This document shows positions 63,996 to 64,000 of a stretch of DNA of 64,000 bases, piece by piece. This DNA comes from Hippophae tibetana. Its lineage: Eukaryota; Streptophyta; Magnoliopsida; Rosales; Elaeagnaceae. Position 1 is the first letter of the stretch; every line of letters begins with the position of its first letter. The position numbers and the translations under genes were made by a program. Location: assembly GCA_037013495.1 (NCBI GenBank), contig CM072811.1, positions 47,189,452 through 47,253,451 on the forward strand, read 5' to 3'. The notes under the pieces are model-generated. The model did no database searches. It had not been told where the DNA came from and saw only the letters and a list, made by a program, of their open reading frames with translations.

Positions 63996-64000
63996 TTTAC

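Larger units (their letters stand above)
60905..64000 (-). mobile_element. 3' noncoding part of the minus-strand Athila/Tat-type element
   Basis: No open frame with domain similarity occurs in these 3.1 kb. The sequence contains poly(T)/poly(A)-rich stretches, a paired hairpin unit at 63183-63300 and two tandem repeats near the right edge. Athila and Tat elements often have a long noncoding stretch between their last reading frame and the 3' LTR, which fits. Coding parts are expected to the right of the window. Confidence 0.65.

Overview
The window looks like nuclear DNA of a dicot plant. It is strongly A+T-rich, its genes have many short GT-AG introns, the protein families are plant-specific, and typical angiosperm retrotransposons fill the spaces. 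The species cannot be named from the sequence alone. Three host genes are visible; most of the remainder is dead or nested mobile DNA and unclassifiable A+T-rich spacer.

Layout: 1-3.0 kb is spacer. 3.0-10.5 kb is a decayed Ty3/gypsy element (Tat-like) in + orientation, split by a 2.27-kb non-autonomous hAT-like transposon (5247-7513) and followed by a 192-bp tandem array. 12.6-13.4 kb is a small element with very long inverted ends. 13.6-16.1 kb (minus) is an intact PP2C phosphatase gene with a 5'UTR intron upstream. 19.4-21.2 kb is a LINE relic (minus) carrying a TRIM retrotransposon inside its reverse transcriptase motif A. 25.2-28.95 kb (+) is an intact nine-exon NAD+ carrier gene, NDT2. 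31.85-35.56 kb (minus) is an LRK10-like receptor kinase with an intact kinase half and a frameshift in the ectodomain exon. 37.4-38.7 kb is a 374-bp tandem array. 40.2-43.0 kb (+) and 43.1-45.85 kb (minus) are two tail-to-tail Ty1/copia relics, both without the reverse transcriptase core. 50.7-53.9 kb holds short tandem duplications. 54.0-57.4 kb (+) is a decayed pararetrovirus-like relic with movement-protein and coat/gag-like parts. It is cut at 57422 by an Athila/Tat-type LTR. 57.4-60.9 kb is a near-perfect 3.4-kb palindrome: two ~1.72-kb LTRs of one family in opposite orientation, separated by 18 bp that carries a primer-binding site. 60.9-64 kb is the 3' noncoding part of the minus-strand element, with its polypurine tract next to the LTR.

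The three host genes show no functional link: the phosphatase acts in signalling, NDT2 carries NAD+ across organelle membranes, and the kinase is a surface receptor type. The most informative structures are the nested insertions, several of which can be resolved to the base (target duplications, restored reading frame, exact LTR ends), and the inverted LTR pair, whose transcript would fold into a long hairpin.
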